Shown here: positions 1 through 8,303 of the stretch, piece by piece
How positions within the stretch are numbered: position 1 is the stretch's first letter
How the letters are laid out: the number at the start of each line of letters is the position of its first letter
Virus record (IMG/VR): IMGVR_UViG_3300042988_000069
Location: 1-20,030 of that record
Length of the DNA: 20,030 nucleotides
DNA from: a virus
Strand: one strand, 5' to 3'
Notes under the pieces: model-generated
The model's database searches: none
Told to the model about the DNA's origin: nothing
What the model saw: the letters and a program-made list of their open reading frames with translations, nothing else
Program-made: the position numbers and the translations under genes

Positions 1-44
1 TGCGAATTGAGTCGTGCTTCTGCTTCGGTCAATGTGGTGCTCAT
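1..44 (-). CDS. Start of a gene cut by the left window edge (unknown product)
   Basis: An ATG at 44 opens a frame beginning MSTTLTEAEARLNS that stays open to the window edge, 13 bases after the stop of the upstream small membrane protein gene. The spacing suits the same operon, but the Shine-Dalgarno sequence is poor (AGTAGT region). Only 14 residues are visible, so no function can be assigned. The TEAEARL opening resembles the first residues of small gpW/DUF6148-like phage proteins, which is only a guess. Confidence 0.4.
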   Translation of the reverse strand, partial: MSTTLTEAEARLNS

Positions 45-56
45 GGTGGTACTACT

Positions 57-167
57 TCATAGGGAGCGCGCCGCCTGCATGACCAGTGGCAGAGCGTTCT
101 TGATCGCAAGGATCACCAGAGACACCAAAGCCACTGCGGCCAGGAAGGAGACGAGCCAGTCTTTCAT
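57..167 (-). CDS. 36-residue single-span membrane protein
   Basis: A short frame starting MKDWLVSFL and ending AARSL. Residues 4-23 (WLVSFLAAVALVSLVILAIK) form one hydrophobic transmembrane helix followed by a short amphipathic tail. The ATG at 167 overlaps the stop of the DUF5856-like gene by four bases (ATGA), so translational coupling can stand in for the weak ribosome binding site. A longer in-frame reading upstream exists but is low-complexity shadow sequence over the neighbouring gene and is not credible. Tiny one-span proteins beside tail genes can be lysis (holin-like) or virion membrane proteins, but nothing here decides between them. Confidence 0.6.
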   Translation of the reverse strand: MKDWLVSFLAAVALVSLVILAIKNALPLVMQAARSL

Positions 168-535
168 TTCAGGAAATGCAGCTTGAAGATCGTGCGGTCG
201 TAGAGCGCCACGATCTCGTCGATGATGTTGTGCAGGTGCGTCTCTTCTTTGTCGACCGCCTTGTAGCGGTTCGCCTTGATCCACTTGAGCTGCGCCTGCA
301 TGGACTCCTTGATCTCGCCAGGGAACTCGTTGTCCAGCAGCGGGATCTCGATCAGAGTCAGCTCGCAACCCTGGTAGGTCTCTGCGAGTGTGTCAGCCAG
401 GTCCACGACGGCCGGGTAAAACTCGCCAAGCGCCTCGTGCCGAGCAAAGCTGCCGGGCCCGGTGGTGCGCAGGTGCGCCCGGTGCGCCAGGTCTCTGGCA
501 AGAAAGAGGACTGCGATGAATTGTCCTATTGGCAT
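164..535 (-). CDS. DUF5856-like protein (small helical phage protein)
   Basis: A 123-residue, mostly helical protein. It opens IGQFIAVLFLARDLAHRAHL and continues with FARHEALGEFYPAVVDLADTL, a layout I recognise from the phage DUF5856 family, whose fold is thought to be ferritin/Dps-like. Histidines and acidic residues in two N-terminal helices (H18, H21, H33, E34, D45) are spaced as if they could face each other, but metal binding is not shown. The ATG at 535 follows a good GAGG site (GAGGAATCACAATG) that lies inside the end of the beta-repeat protein gene, nine bases downstream of its stop. Its role is unknown. Family recall is from memory and the function is not inferred. Confidence 0.65.
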   Translation of the reverse strand: MPIGQFIAVLFLARDLAHRAHLRTTGPGSFARHEALGEFYPAVVDLADTLAETYQGCELTLIEIPLLDNEFPGEIKESMQAQLKWIKANRYKAVDKEETHLHNIIDEIVALYDRTIFKLHFLK

Positions 536-544
536 TGTGATTCC

Positions 545-3223
545 TCAGAAGAACATCAAGAAACTGCTGCTACCAAACCCGCTGCCAGCAATGTAGCTGA
601 CCGTCAGGTAGTCCATGGTTCCGTCGCCAGCCCCGAAAGTCAGGCCGGTGTTGTTGCCGCCGTTGGTCGAGTTGACGCCCATCAGCCATGCGGTTGATTT
701 GCGCACGACTGGGGTCGCCCCCGTACCGCTTCGGCTCAGCGTGATGGGCGTGCCTGCCGCACCGATCAGCGAAAAACTGTCGACAAAACCGGTGGTGGTG
801 CCCGTGGTGAATAGCACGTTTCCGATGGCCGTGTTTGACAGACTGGAAAAAGTATTGCTGCCTGTAAACGTCAGCGCACCTGTCCCACCTTGGTTGAGGT
901 TTAAGCCCGTGTAAATCAAGCCGCCGCCAGCGAACGTCTTTGCGCTGGCCGAGGTCATGCTGACCTTGCCGGTGCCAGTGATGGTGAAGTTGCTGCCGCT
1001 GCCCGTCCAGACGGTACCCGACCCAGCAAGCGTCAAATTCGACGACCCAAGGGCCAGCGTCTTTGCCGACGCGCCAGAGGTCACAAAAGAGCCGGAAGTT
1101 ACGCTGAAGCCATTGAGGTTGAACGTGCCCGCAGTGAGCGTGAGTGCGCGAGAGCTTCCGATTGTCAAAGCGTCGGCGGGCTGGAATGCGCCCCCGACGC
1201 CGTTGAATGTGATCGGGAAATCAAGCGTCTTGCCGTTGCTGGTGATCGTCTTTGTTCCTGACGTGGCGGCGAATGTTGTGACGTTGGTGCCTCCGCCTAC
1301 AGTCAGGCCAGCACCGATGGTGAGGCTGCCATACAGTGTGCGGGTGCCTGGGTTCAGTAAACCGCCAAAACCCGTGAAGTCTACGTCTTTCCAGCTCCCC
1401 GTGACGTTAAGAATGTCTAATGCTGCCGAGCTAATGATCACGCCGGACGACCCGGTGGTGGAGATACTCAGCGCATTCGCTTCATTGGCGGAGCCGCCGC
1501 TAAAAGTGCGGATGCCGACTCCCCCGGTGTACGTGGACACAATTTTTGGCGTGCCGGTATAAGCCTTCTGCCCGCCGGTAAATATCGTGGCATTGCTGCC
1601 GGTCAGGTTGATCTGTGCTGAAGACCCGAAATCAACAACGGGTACGCTAGATCCCCAAGTAAACGAAAAGACGTTGTGCGTGAAATTGCCAAGGTTGATG
1701 GTGTGTGAATTGCCTGTCCCGGAGTAGATCGCCAGCGCCCCAGTTGTGCCCGTCAGTGTCAGCGCGTCGTTAAACGTGAAACCGCCGCCGGTTTTTGTGA
1801 CTGTAATTCCGGCAGAGATAGCCGCGCCTCCAACGGTCAAAGACGTTGCTGCTGGGCCAGTGAAGGTCGTTGTGCCAGACGCCTTTGTCACCGCCGAGCT
1901 GAGCGTCAGACTGCCGTACAAACTGAGCGTGGGGTTAAACGTGACCGCTGAAGTTCGCGAGGCAAACGTGATGCTGCCCGTGTAAGTCATGTTGCCGCCT
2001 GAGATAGTTCCAGCCGAACCGGCGTCATCAAACACCGCCGTGTCTTGGACAAGCGGGAAGTAGTCGGAGCTTGGAGTTCCTCCTGAAGTGGCCGCCCAAC
2101 CAGCATCAAAAGTCTGTGAACCGCCAAGGTTCCAGTAGACTGTTTTTGGCGCACTGGCTGTGACGCCGGCCACTCCAAAATCACCCAAACGGGTGCCAGT
2201 CAATGGGGCTGAAGTACCGTTTACCGTGCCTAACACCATGTCAATGTCAGACACCGATTTTGTGCCATTTAGCGTCAGGGTAGACCCAAGAATATAGCCA
2301 ATCCGAATCCTGGCATTTCCTGCGGTGCCGGATGTTGTAAAAGCGCCGTTCACCACGATTGGTGCGGGCGAGCCGACGCTGAACCCCGTGTTTACATCGA
2401 CCCAACCGCCTGATGACGGCGCGTTAATAGTCAGGTTGTTACAGGTGAAAGCCCCAATCATTGGACTGCTTACCCCCACCGTTTGACCATTGCTATTCAA
2501 TACGACGTTTCCAAGGCTGAACGTGGATCTGAAATAGCTGTACGAAATACCGCCGTTAAAGTTAAACGAGGCGGAAGCCGCGCTTATGCTGGATCCGGCC
2601 GTAGAGATATTCCATGAAAGACCCGAAGTTGTGATCGTGGATGTTCCACAGGTAACCGTTATGTTGCTTTGATAGCCTTGCTCCGCATCAATTCCGCCGG
2701 TTGACGTTACGTTGTAGTTTCCAGTGTTCCATGACGAGTTCTCCATCAGCCAAACTTGATTGGCGTTTAAGGCGTCAAGCTGATTTAACACCGCAAAAAG
2801 GAAATTGTCTCCAATCACAATTGGAAGGCCCGTCACCCCGTTGGTTGTCAAATTGCAAGTACCGGCAATGACAAAACAATTAGGGTTGTTAGACGGTATG
2901 CCAGCGTAACCGCCGCTGATTGTCAGGTCGGTAGCGGGCAGCGTGATGTTTCCGTAGACCCACAATGGCCCGGCGCTGAAACTCAAAGTCATAGCTTGAG
3001 TAAGCCCCGAGACGGTCAAGCTGTTGCAGGCGGGCGTGAGCCCGGTGTTAAGTGTCGGAGTTACGGTGAATGGCGCACCTGATGCTGAGTTTGCATCAAA
3101 GAAAACGTCGTCAGCCGATGTCGGCGCAGAAGCACCACTAGCCCCGCCGGATGTTGCAGACCAATTTGTGGTGCTTGCGTTAGTCCACGATCCAGTGCCG
3201 CCAACCCAATATCGGTTTGCCAT
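545..3223 (-). CDS. Beta-strand-repeat tail-associated protein (probable adhesin/receptor-binding)
   Basis: An 892-residue protein built of short Ser/Thr/Gly/Asn-rich beta strands, as expected for a beta-solenoid or beta-roll. The N-terminus (RYWVGGTGSW, then DDVFFDANS near 39-46) is a module common in large phage and bacterial beta-repeat proteins. A second, diverged copy appears at about 360-405 (YWNLGG, GWAATSGG, DTAVFDDAGS). There is no signal peptide. The protein ends in an aromatic tail (FLMFF). The start follows AGGAG seven bases upstream and lies 3 bases after the previous gene. Its place directly after the tail fibre gene suggests a second fibre or host-recognition protein on the virion. 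Base composition is clearly lower in G+C than the head genes (25 of 60 at 2761-2820), consistent with separate acquisition. Confidence 0.75.
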   Translation of the reverse strand: MANRYWVGGTGSWTNASTTNWSATSGGASGASAPTSADDVFFDANSASGAPFTVTPTLNTGLTPACNSLTVSGLTQAMTLSFSAGPLWVYGNITLPATDLTISGGYAGIPSNNPNCFVIAGTCNLTTNGVTGLPIVIGDNFLFAVLNQLDALNANQVWLMENSSWNTGNYNVTSTGGIDAEQGYQSNITVTCGTSTITTSGLSWNISTAGSSISAASASFNFNGGISYSYFRSTFSLGNVVLNSNGQTVGVSSPMIGAFTCNNLTINAPSSGGWVDVNTGFSVGSPAPIVVNGAFTTSGTAGNARIRIGYILGSTLTLNGTKSVSDIDMVLGTVNGTSAPLTGTRLGDFGVAGVTASAPKTVYWNLGGSQTFDAGWAATSGGTPSSDYFPLVQDTAVFDDAGSAGTISGGNMTYTGSITFASRTSAVTFNPTLSLYGSLTLSSAVTKASGTTTFTGPAATSLTVGGAAISAGITVTKTGGGFTFNDALTLTGTTGALAIYSGTGNSHTINLGNFTHNVFSFTWGSSVPVVDFGSSAQINLTGSNATIFTGGQKAYTGTPKIVSTYTGGVGIRTFSGGSANEANALSISTTGSSGVIISSAALDILNVTGSWKDVDFTGFGGLLNPGTRTLYGSLTIGAGLTVGGGTNVTTFAATSGTKTITSNGKTLDFPITFNGVGGAFQPADALTIGSSRALTLTAGTFNLNGFSVTSGSFVTSGASAKTLALGSSNLTLAGSGTVWTGSGSNFTITGTGKVSMTSASAKTFAGGGLIYTGLNLNQGGTGALTFTGSNTFSSLSNTAIGNVLFTTGTTTGFVDSFSLIGAAGTPITLSRSGTGATPVVRKSTAWLMGVNSTNGGNNTGLTFGAGDGTMDYLTVSYIAGSGFGSSSFLMFF
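2009..2146 (-). repeat. Second copy of the N-terminal YWVGG-type module
   Basis: Residues about 360-405 of the 892-residue protein repeat the layout of residues 4-50: YW + GG + W-x-A-T-S-G-G + (D)DxxFDD/FFDA. This marks an internal duplication or a second building block of the beta-solenoid. Similarity was judged by eye. Confidence 0.5.
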
Positions 3224-3226
3224 GCG

Positions 3227-3463
3227 TTACTCCTGGACAGGTTGCTGCGCAGCCGCCCGCGCAGCTTCAATCTCGGCTTCAATTTCAGCCAGTTGCTCCG
3301 GCGTTTGTTCCGGCATGGGGGTTTCGATCACAGCAATCCAGTTGTCCACGCGCTGTTGCTTTAGGCCTTCGACCTCGGCGTCTGACAAGCCGTGGCTGTC
3401 GTCAAGGTGGAGGGCGTCGCGGAAAACGCCGTACTTGGTTTCAACTTCAAAATCAATTTTCAT
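3227..3463 (-). CDS. 78-residue conserved-looking tail-region protein
   Basis: A small soluble protein beginning MKIDFEVETKYG. The N-terminal half is mixed beta/alpha (KYGVFRDALHL, then SDAEVEGLKQQRVDNWIAVI). The C-terminal third is an acidic, alanine-rich helix (PEQLAEIEAEIEAARAAA). The ATG at 3463 is preferred over a TTG six bases upstream, because the GAGG site is 7 bases from the ATG but only 1 base from the TTG. It starts 2 bases after the tail fibre stop and ends 3 bases before the next gene, so it is translated with the fibre genes. It could be a fibre assembly factor or a minor tail protein. No domain was recognised. Confidence 0.75.
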   Translation of the reverse strand: MKIDFEVETKYGVFRDALHLDDSHGLSDAEVEGLKQQRVDNWIAVIETPMPEQTPEQLAEIEAEIEAARAAAQQPVQE

Positions 3464-3465
3464 AA

Positions 3466-6243
3466 TCAAGCCTCAGTAGCTACAGCGACCGCATCCCAGC
3501 GAGAGTCTGCGGCATTGTAAATACAGCCAACGTAAGTAGTTTTGCTTGTTGTGGTAGTGGTCGGCAGCGTGACGCCAACAGCGCGGAACGATTTAGACGT
3601 GCCGGTTGTCCAGGTAAGCGCCCGCGCAGTGCCGTTGTCTTTAAGTCGGAATAGAATTTTTTGACCGTCTGTTGGCGTGCCTGAGTCTGCGTTGAGCGTC
3701 AGGCTGCTTGCTTGGGCCGTGGCCGCATACTCGTCGAAGTTGTCGCTGTTCCAAGCCAAAGGCGACGTAATGCTGGTTGTCGAGCTGACCCGCGCTGTGA
3801 TGCGCTTGTTTGTCAGCGTCTGCGTGCCCGTAGGCGTAACAACGTCGGCCCAAGCGGGGGCTGCACTTGCGCCACCAGAGAGCATGGCTTGGCCAGACGT
3901 GCCGTAGTTCGCTCCGCCGATACCGAACTGGCCAGCGGAGCCAAAGCGGAAGCGCTCCGCAGAAGTGCCAGCGTTTACGGTTTCAAACCAGATCGAGCCA
4001 CTTTCAGAGCCAGCGGTTGGGCTTGTGATGTCCGCGCCGATTCGTGCGTACTGCTGATCAGCCGCGCCGCTGTCCTTGCCGCGCCAGACAAGAACGCCAA
4101 GCTGATCGGCTGCGGCTGGGCTTGCAGAGTTGCGATAAAAAACCACGTCTGGTGCAGCGGAGCCTGAATTGTCAACAGACTCAAAGATAACCAAGTCGCC
4201 GGTGTTGCTACCTTGAACCTTGAAGACGCCGGAAGCCGAAGCAGATCCAAAGGTAGTGTTGCCAGCGCTATCCAGGGTGACGCGATCAACGCCGTTGGTG
4301 GCTAGCACCAGCGACGTGGTGTTGTTGGAGGCCAAGCGGATTGCCGAAGCAGTTGCCTGAAGTTGCGCTTGAGTTGTGCCGCTTACCTGCAGCAGCACGC
4401 GAGAGTCGGTGCCCGCGTTGACCGTCAAGTTGCCGGTCATCGTGCCCCCGCTGATCGGCAGGTAGCCAGCCGCAGGCAAGTACGCAGCCGCCCATGCAGC
4501 GCCGTCGTAGACCTTCATGGTGCCGGAACTGCTGTTGAAGTACAGCGCGCCGGTGATCAGTGCGTTGCCGTCGTTGTCGACTGTTGGATCGCTGGTCTTG
4601 GCACCCAAGTATCGATCGTCGAAGCTGTCGTAGCTGGCCGCTGCGGCGGCAGCGCTCGAGGCTGCGGAAGTGGCGCTGCCTGATGCGGCCGTTGCACTGC
4701 TGGCCGCCGCGATCTCGCTGGCGGACGCTGCGGAAGCCGAAGCAGCAGCGCTGGTGGCAGAGCCCAGGATCGAGTCCGTATAGGCCTTGGTGGCCGCATC
4801 CTGCGCATTGGTCGGGTCGGCCATGCCAGTGATCTTGTTGGACCCCATGGCAATCGCGCCAGACATCGTGCCGCCGGTCTTGGCCAGCAGGCCAGCCACC
4901 GTGGTGTCGACCTCGGTCTTGGTGTAGGCGTTGGTGATGCCGTAGCCGGACAGCGTGGTCAGCGCAGTGGCAGAGGTCACTCGGCCGTAGGCGTCGATCG
5001 CCAGACCGGCGTAAGTGTCGGCAGTGACGCCGGTGGTGGCCAGGTCGATGGTGTCGGTACCGACAACGATGCGTGAGCTGGATGCGGTGCCGACATTCAG
5101 GGTGTTGCCAGACTTCGTCAGGCCCGAGCCAGCGGTGATCTGGCCAGCGCCAGAAAACTGCTCAAAGGTGATCGCCGTGCTGCCCAGGGTGCCGCCTGCG
5201 GCCACCGTGCAGACCCAGCCGCTGTTGTCGTTTGCGGTGCCCTCTTCCACGAAGAAGAACGCGCCTGGCAGCTCTGTCCAGGCGTCTGCATCAGTTGACC
5301 GGCTCCAGGACCCAGCGGCCACCACGTACACGCCGTTGGCGGATGTGGTGGACTGATCCTTGACCAGCACGCGGTCGCCAGCGATGACGGCCACGCCGTC
5401 AATCGTCTGCGTGCCGCTCAGGGTGATGTTGGCCGTGGTGGCCACGCGGACGCTGCCCTTGACGTCGAGGCCTTGGGCTACACCATCGACATAGGCCTTG
5501 GTGGCCGCGTCGCCGTCGGCAGTCGGAGTGCCCACGCCAGTGATCTTGCTGCCGCCCATGGCGATCGCACCGGACATGGTGCCGCCAGAAAGCGACAGCT
5601 TGAGCGCGTCCTGCGTGTCGACGTAGCCCTTGTTGGCCGCGTCGCCAGAGTTTGTGGGCGTGGACAGGTTGATGATGGTCGCCGAGCTTCCGGCGTCCAT
5701 GTCCAGGCTGCCGTTGATCGTGACGTTATTGAATGTCGAGGTGCCGCTGCCTGCGGTGACGTTGCCAGTCAGGTTGCCCGTAACGTTGCCGGTGACGTTA
5801 CCCGTGACGTTTCCGGTCACGTTGCCGGTCAGGTTGCCGGTGAAGCCGGAGCTGGCCGAGACGGTCGTGAACGCGCCGCTCGAGGCAGTGGTGCCGCCGA
5901 TCGGGGTGTTGTTGATCGTGCCGCCACCGATGGTGACGTTGGTGCCCAAAGTGACAGCGCCGTTGGCCGACAGGGTCGTGAAGTTGCCGGCTGCGCGGGT
6001 GGTTGCGCCAATCGGAGTGCTGTCGAGCGTCGAGCTGGTGATGGCCAGAGACTGCAGTGCAGACGACGCGATCAGGGCTGTGCCAGCGCTGTTGATCATG
6101 GCCACCTTGTAGCCATTGCCAGACAGGGTGGGTAGCAGGTTGAAGGCGGCGGTGACCAGATCCAGCTCAGCGCGCAGTGCCGCCGAGGAGCCCGGCGCGT
6201 TTGGCGCAGGGTAAGTCGAGTGGTTGTAGTAACTGTTTGGCAT
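3466..6243 (-). CDS. Tail fibre protein
   Basis: A 925-residue trimeric-fibre-type protein. Residues 1-60 form a short attachment region. Residues 75-132 hold two 'TPIG-TT-(A)-G-FTT-SA' fibre repeats. Residues 134-163 are a VTGN/LTGN tetrapeptide repeat. Two blocks (about 220-253 and 457-490) share GGTMSGAIAMG, KITG and DAATKAY, typical of phage fibre shafts, and a third GGTMTGNLTV lies near 599. Residues 259-362 look like a globular insertion, 492-537 is an Ala/Ser coiled coil, and the C-terminus (from about 800) is a beta-rich tip ending VAVATEA. No peptidase S74 chaperone domain was seen. The start follows GAGGA and overlaps the nozzle gene stop by one base (TAATG). Expected role: host recognition at the virion tail. 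Confidence 0.88.
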   Translation of the reverse strand: MPNSYYNHSTYPAPNAPGSSAALRAELDLVTAAFNLLPTLSGNGYKVAMINSAGTALIASSALQSLAITSSTLDSTPIGATTRAAGNFTTLSANGAVTLGTNVTIGGGTINNTPIGGTTASSGAFTTVSASSGFTGNLTGNVTGNVTGNVTGNVTGNLTGNVTAGSGTSTFNNVTINGSLDMDAGSSATIINLSTPTNSGDAANKGYVDTQDALKLSLSGGTMSGAIAMGGSKITGVGTPTADGDAATKAYVDGVAQGLDVKGSVRVATTANITLSGTQTIDGVAVIAGDRVLVKDQSTTSANGVYVVAAGSWSRSTDADAWTELPGAFFFVEEGTANDNSGWVCTVAAGGTLGSTAITFEQFSGAGQITAGSGLTKSGNTLNVGTASSSRIVVGTDTIDLATTGVTADTYAGLAIDAYGRVTSATALTTLSGYGITNAYTKTEVDTTVAGLLAKTGGTMSGAIAMGSNKITGMADPTNAQDAATKAYTDSILGSATSAAASASAASASEIAAASSATAASGSATSAASSAAAAAASYDSFDDRYLGAKTSDPTVDNDGNALITGALYFNSSSGTMKVYDGAAWAAAYLPAAGYLPISGGTMTGNLTVNAGTDSRVLLQVSGTTQAQLQATASAIRLASNNTTSLVLATNGVDRVTLDSAGNTTFGSASASGVFKVQGSNTGDLVIFESVDNSGSAAPDVVFYRNSASPAAADQLGVLVWRGKDSGAADQQYARIGADITSPTAGSESGSIWFETVNAGTSAERFRFGSAGQFGIGGANYGTSGQAMLSGGASAAPAWADVVTPTGTQTLTNKRITARVSSTTSITSPLAWNSDNFDEYAATAQASSLTLNADSGTPTDGQKILFRLKDNGTARALTWTTGTSKSFRAVGVTLPTTTTTSKTTYVGCIYNAADSRWDAVAVATEA
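5761..5844 (-). repeat. 12-bp tandem repeat, 7 units, encoding (V/L)TGN
   Basis: Seven consecutive 12-base units of the type GTTGCCGGTGAC (plus-strand reading) lie inside the tail fibre gene. They encode residues 134-161, which read as a GN(V/L)T repeat. Units differ mostly at synonymous positions, while the two L units differ at the first codon base. The reading frame is kept throughout. Confidence 0.9.
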
Positions 6244-8291
6244 TATCGAATTCCTCGCCGGAGAGTGTAGTGAACGATGATGCTGTTCACCGTAAATGGC
6301 TGAAGCAGCTCGGACACCGAGGAGATCCTGATGCCCATGTTTTCCGCAGTGCCGGTAACCTCAACCTCGGAAGGCGAGATGTCGTTGCCGTCAAACACGA
6401 AGTTGTCCCAGGTCATGCTGTCCCAGTACGCAGAGCGCAGATCGTTCTCGTGAGTCGAGTCACTTGGCTGATCCAAGAACTGGGTGCGATAGCCGAGGTC
6501 GTAGCCGAACGCGAACTCCGCAAACGAGTCGCCGGTCATCTCCACGCTGGCCTTGCGGTAGCGCTTCAAAATGCGCGGCGACTTTGTGCTGTTGTAGACC
6601 AGGCTCAGGTTGGCGGGGATGACAGCGCCATCGAATGACGTGCCAGCATCCAAGCGGTAGACGAAACCATCGCTCGAGCCGAAGAAAGAAGTTTCGGCAC
6701 CGTCTTCGCTTTGACCTTCCGAGGTGCACAGCACAGGAACAGGGAACTGCACAGGCATGGCACCCACGTACTTGCCGTTGGCGATCGTCAGGTAAAGGCC
6801 ATAGCCGTCGCTGAAGAACACGCGGTACTGGCCCTTCTCGCGGTTCACGATGGACGCGCTGGCCAGGTTCTTGCGCACCTGAATGAACGGACGCAGGTTC
6901 ATCGTGAGCGATGCGGTGGCGAAGTTGCCGAAGTTCAGCGTGGTGCCCAAGCCCATGACGCCGCGCTCGCTCAGGATGTACGACTGGTCGAGGTTCTGGC
7001 CGGTGTTGGCCACGCCGCCAGTGCCCACGTTGAACGTGGACAGAGCGAAGTCCTCGGCGCTTGTGCCGTACAGGACCGACGTGTCGGTGCGTGTGTAGAC
7101 GGCCATCGCGCCGCTTGACTGGTCGCCGGGCAGCGAGAGCAACTGAGTGATGCTGTCGTTCATGGCGATCTCGCCTGCGCCCAGCACTGGGTCCCAGACG
7201 TAGGGGTTGCTGATTGCGCTGAACTGCAGCGAGTGACCAAACGCCAAGAACAGGTGTTGCTTGTGAATAGCGATGCGCGTTGGCACATCGGGTGACATCG
7301 TGGTGGAGATCGGGACCATCACGGTGCCGTCGAACTCAAAGGCGCGGTTGACGCCGTCGCACACGTACATGCGCTTGTTGCTCTGGCCGCCACCGAAGTT
7401 GGCGACCATGCCCTGAAAGCGGCCGCCAGGTGACAGCGTGATTTGCGATGCAGCGCCGCCGCCGATCGCCTTGGTGACGCCGCCGACCTGCAGATTCTCG
7501 GCAGCCGTGAAGGTGCCTGTCGAGGAACTCAGGATCAGGCGTCCAGCCGCCGTGCCTGCGCCCCAAGTACCAGACTGCAGGACAACTCGCGAGACGACGC
7601 CTGTGGCCCCGCTGGTGGCCCCGGTGACGGTCTGGCCGTCCACGATCTCGCCGGTGCCGCTGGTGAATGAAAGCTCTTTACCAAAGGTCACAGCGGTCCA
7701 GCCAGAACTGGATGACTTGTGCATCACTGCGGCGGTCGCGCCTGCGTTATTCCGCCAAGCGTAGAGGTCTCCGTCGTAGAACAGCACGCCAAGCACAGAG
7801 CCTGAGCCTGGTACCTCGTCAATGTCAGCCCGGTAGTCTGCTGCTGCCAGCGACTTGTAAGTTGCATCCAGCAAGCCATCAGCCACGGAGCCAGCGATGG
7901 CGTCAATCACGCCGACGTTGACGGTCGAGACAATCACCGCCTCGTCGATCAGGAATGTTCCCGACTCGCGAGTGATCACGATGTTGCTGCCATCCACGGC
8001 GATGACCTTGCCGGTGGCTGCGGAGGTGTAGCCAGTGACGGTGTCGCCCACTGCGATAGCGCTGGTCAGTGTGCAGGTCAGCACGTTGTATCGGGCGTCC
8101 GAAGGGTTGGGCCTGCCGTCAAAGCGCTCGTAGCCTGCGATGCGGGTGTATCCGCCGTTCAGTGAACACTCAAAGTTCGCGGCGCGCCGGACAACGCCGG
8201 GCGGCAGCGACAGCGTTGGGGTGATCTGATCCATACCGCCAACCATGCGGATCTGGTCGTACCGTACTTGTGGGAGTTGATCCATGGCCAT
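6243..8291 (-). CDS. Tail nozzle / tail tubular protein B-like
   Basis: A 682-residue protein placed immediately after the adaptor gene, where podoviruses encode the nozzle (P22 gp10, T7 gp12, SU10 nozzle). The N-terminus (VGGMDQITPTLSLPPGVVRRAANFECSLNGGY, shown here only by its key residues GGM, PPG, N39 and GGY) is typical of such proteins: a virion-binding segment followed by a 'GGY-R--GYERFDG' strand. The rest is beta-rich, as for a propeller, ending VHYTLRRGIR. Two related inserts, residues about 74-124 and 212-276 (both with G-x-TVTG-TS-ATG), look like added small beta domains. The ATG at 8291 is chosen because an AAGG site lies 10 bases upstream; a second ATG at 8285 is further from it. 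Twelve bases separate it from the adaptor stop. Confidence 0.78.
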   Translation of the reverse strand: MAMDQLPQVRYDQIRMVGGMDQITPTLSLPPGVVRRAANFECSLNGGYTRIAGYERFDGRPNPSDARYNVLTCTLTSAIAVGDTVTGYTSAATGKVIAVDGSNIVITRESGTFLIDEAVIVSTVNVGVIDAIAGSVADGLLDATYKSLAAADYRADIDEVPGSGSVLGVLFYDGDLYAWRNNAGATAAVMHKSSSSGWTAVTFGKELSFTSGTGEIVDGQTVTGATSGATGVVSRVVLQSGTWGAGTAAGRLILSSSTGTFTAAENLQVGGVTKAIGGGAASQITLSPGGRFQGMVANFGGGQSNKRMYVCDGVNRAFEFDGTVMVPISTTMSPDVPTRIAIHKQHLFLAFGHSLQFSAISNPYVWDPVLGAGEIAMNDSITQLLSLPGDQSSGAMAVYTRTDTSVLYGTSAEDFALSTFNVGTGGVANTGQNLDQSYILSERGVMGLGTTLNFGNFATASLTMNLRPFIQVRKNLASASIVNREKGQYRVFFSDGYGLYLTIANGKYVGAMPVQFPVPVLCTSEGQSEDGAETSFFGSSDGFVYRLDAGTSFDGAVIPANLSLVYNSTKSPRILKRYRKASVEMTGDSFAEFAFGYDLGYRTQFLDQPSDSTHENDLRSAYWDSMTWDNFVFDGNDISPSEVEVTGTAENMGIRISSVSELLQPFTVNSIIVHYTLRRGIR
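7464..8072 (-). repeat. Two related beta-module inserts within the nozzle protein
   Basis: Residues about 74-124 (7920-8072) and 212-276 (7464-7658) share the pattern GDTVTG-TS-ATG-V ... (hydrophobic strand) ... GTF---E---V. The similarity is at protein level, and the DNA copies are well diverged. The stretch between them (about 125-211) belongs to the main fold. Confidence 0.6.
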
Positions 8292-8303
8292 ACTTGAGCC
8301 GCC

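Noticed and set aside
96-98. Search for endolysin, spanin, integrase or repressor genes near the left end
   Set aside because: Nothing beyond a 36-residue single-span protein is visible; calling it a holin would be unsupported.
5758-5846. Short-spaced repeats that could suggest a CRISPR array
   Set aside because: Units are contiguous 12-mers inside an open tail fibre frame, with no spacers.
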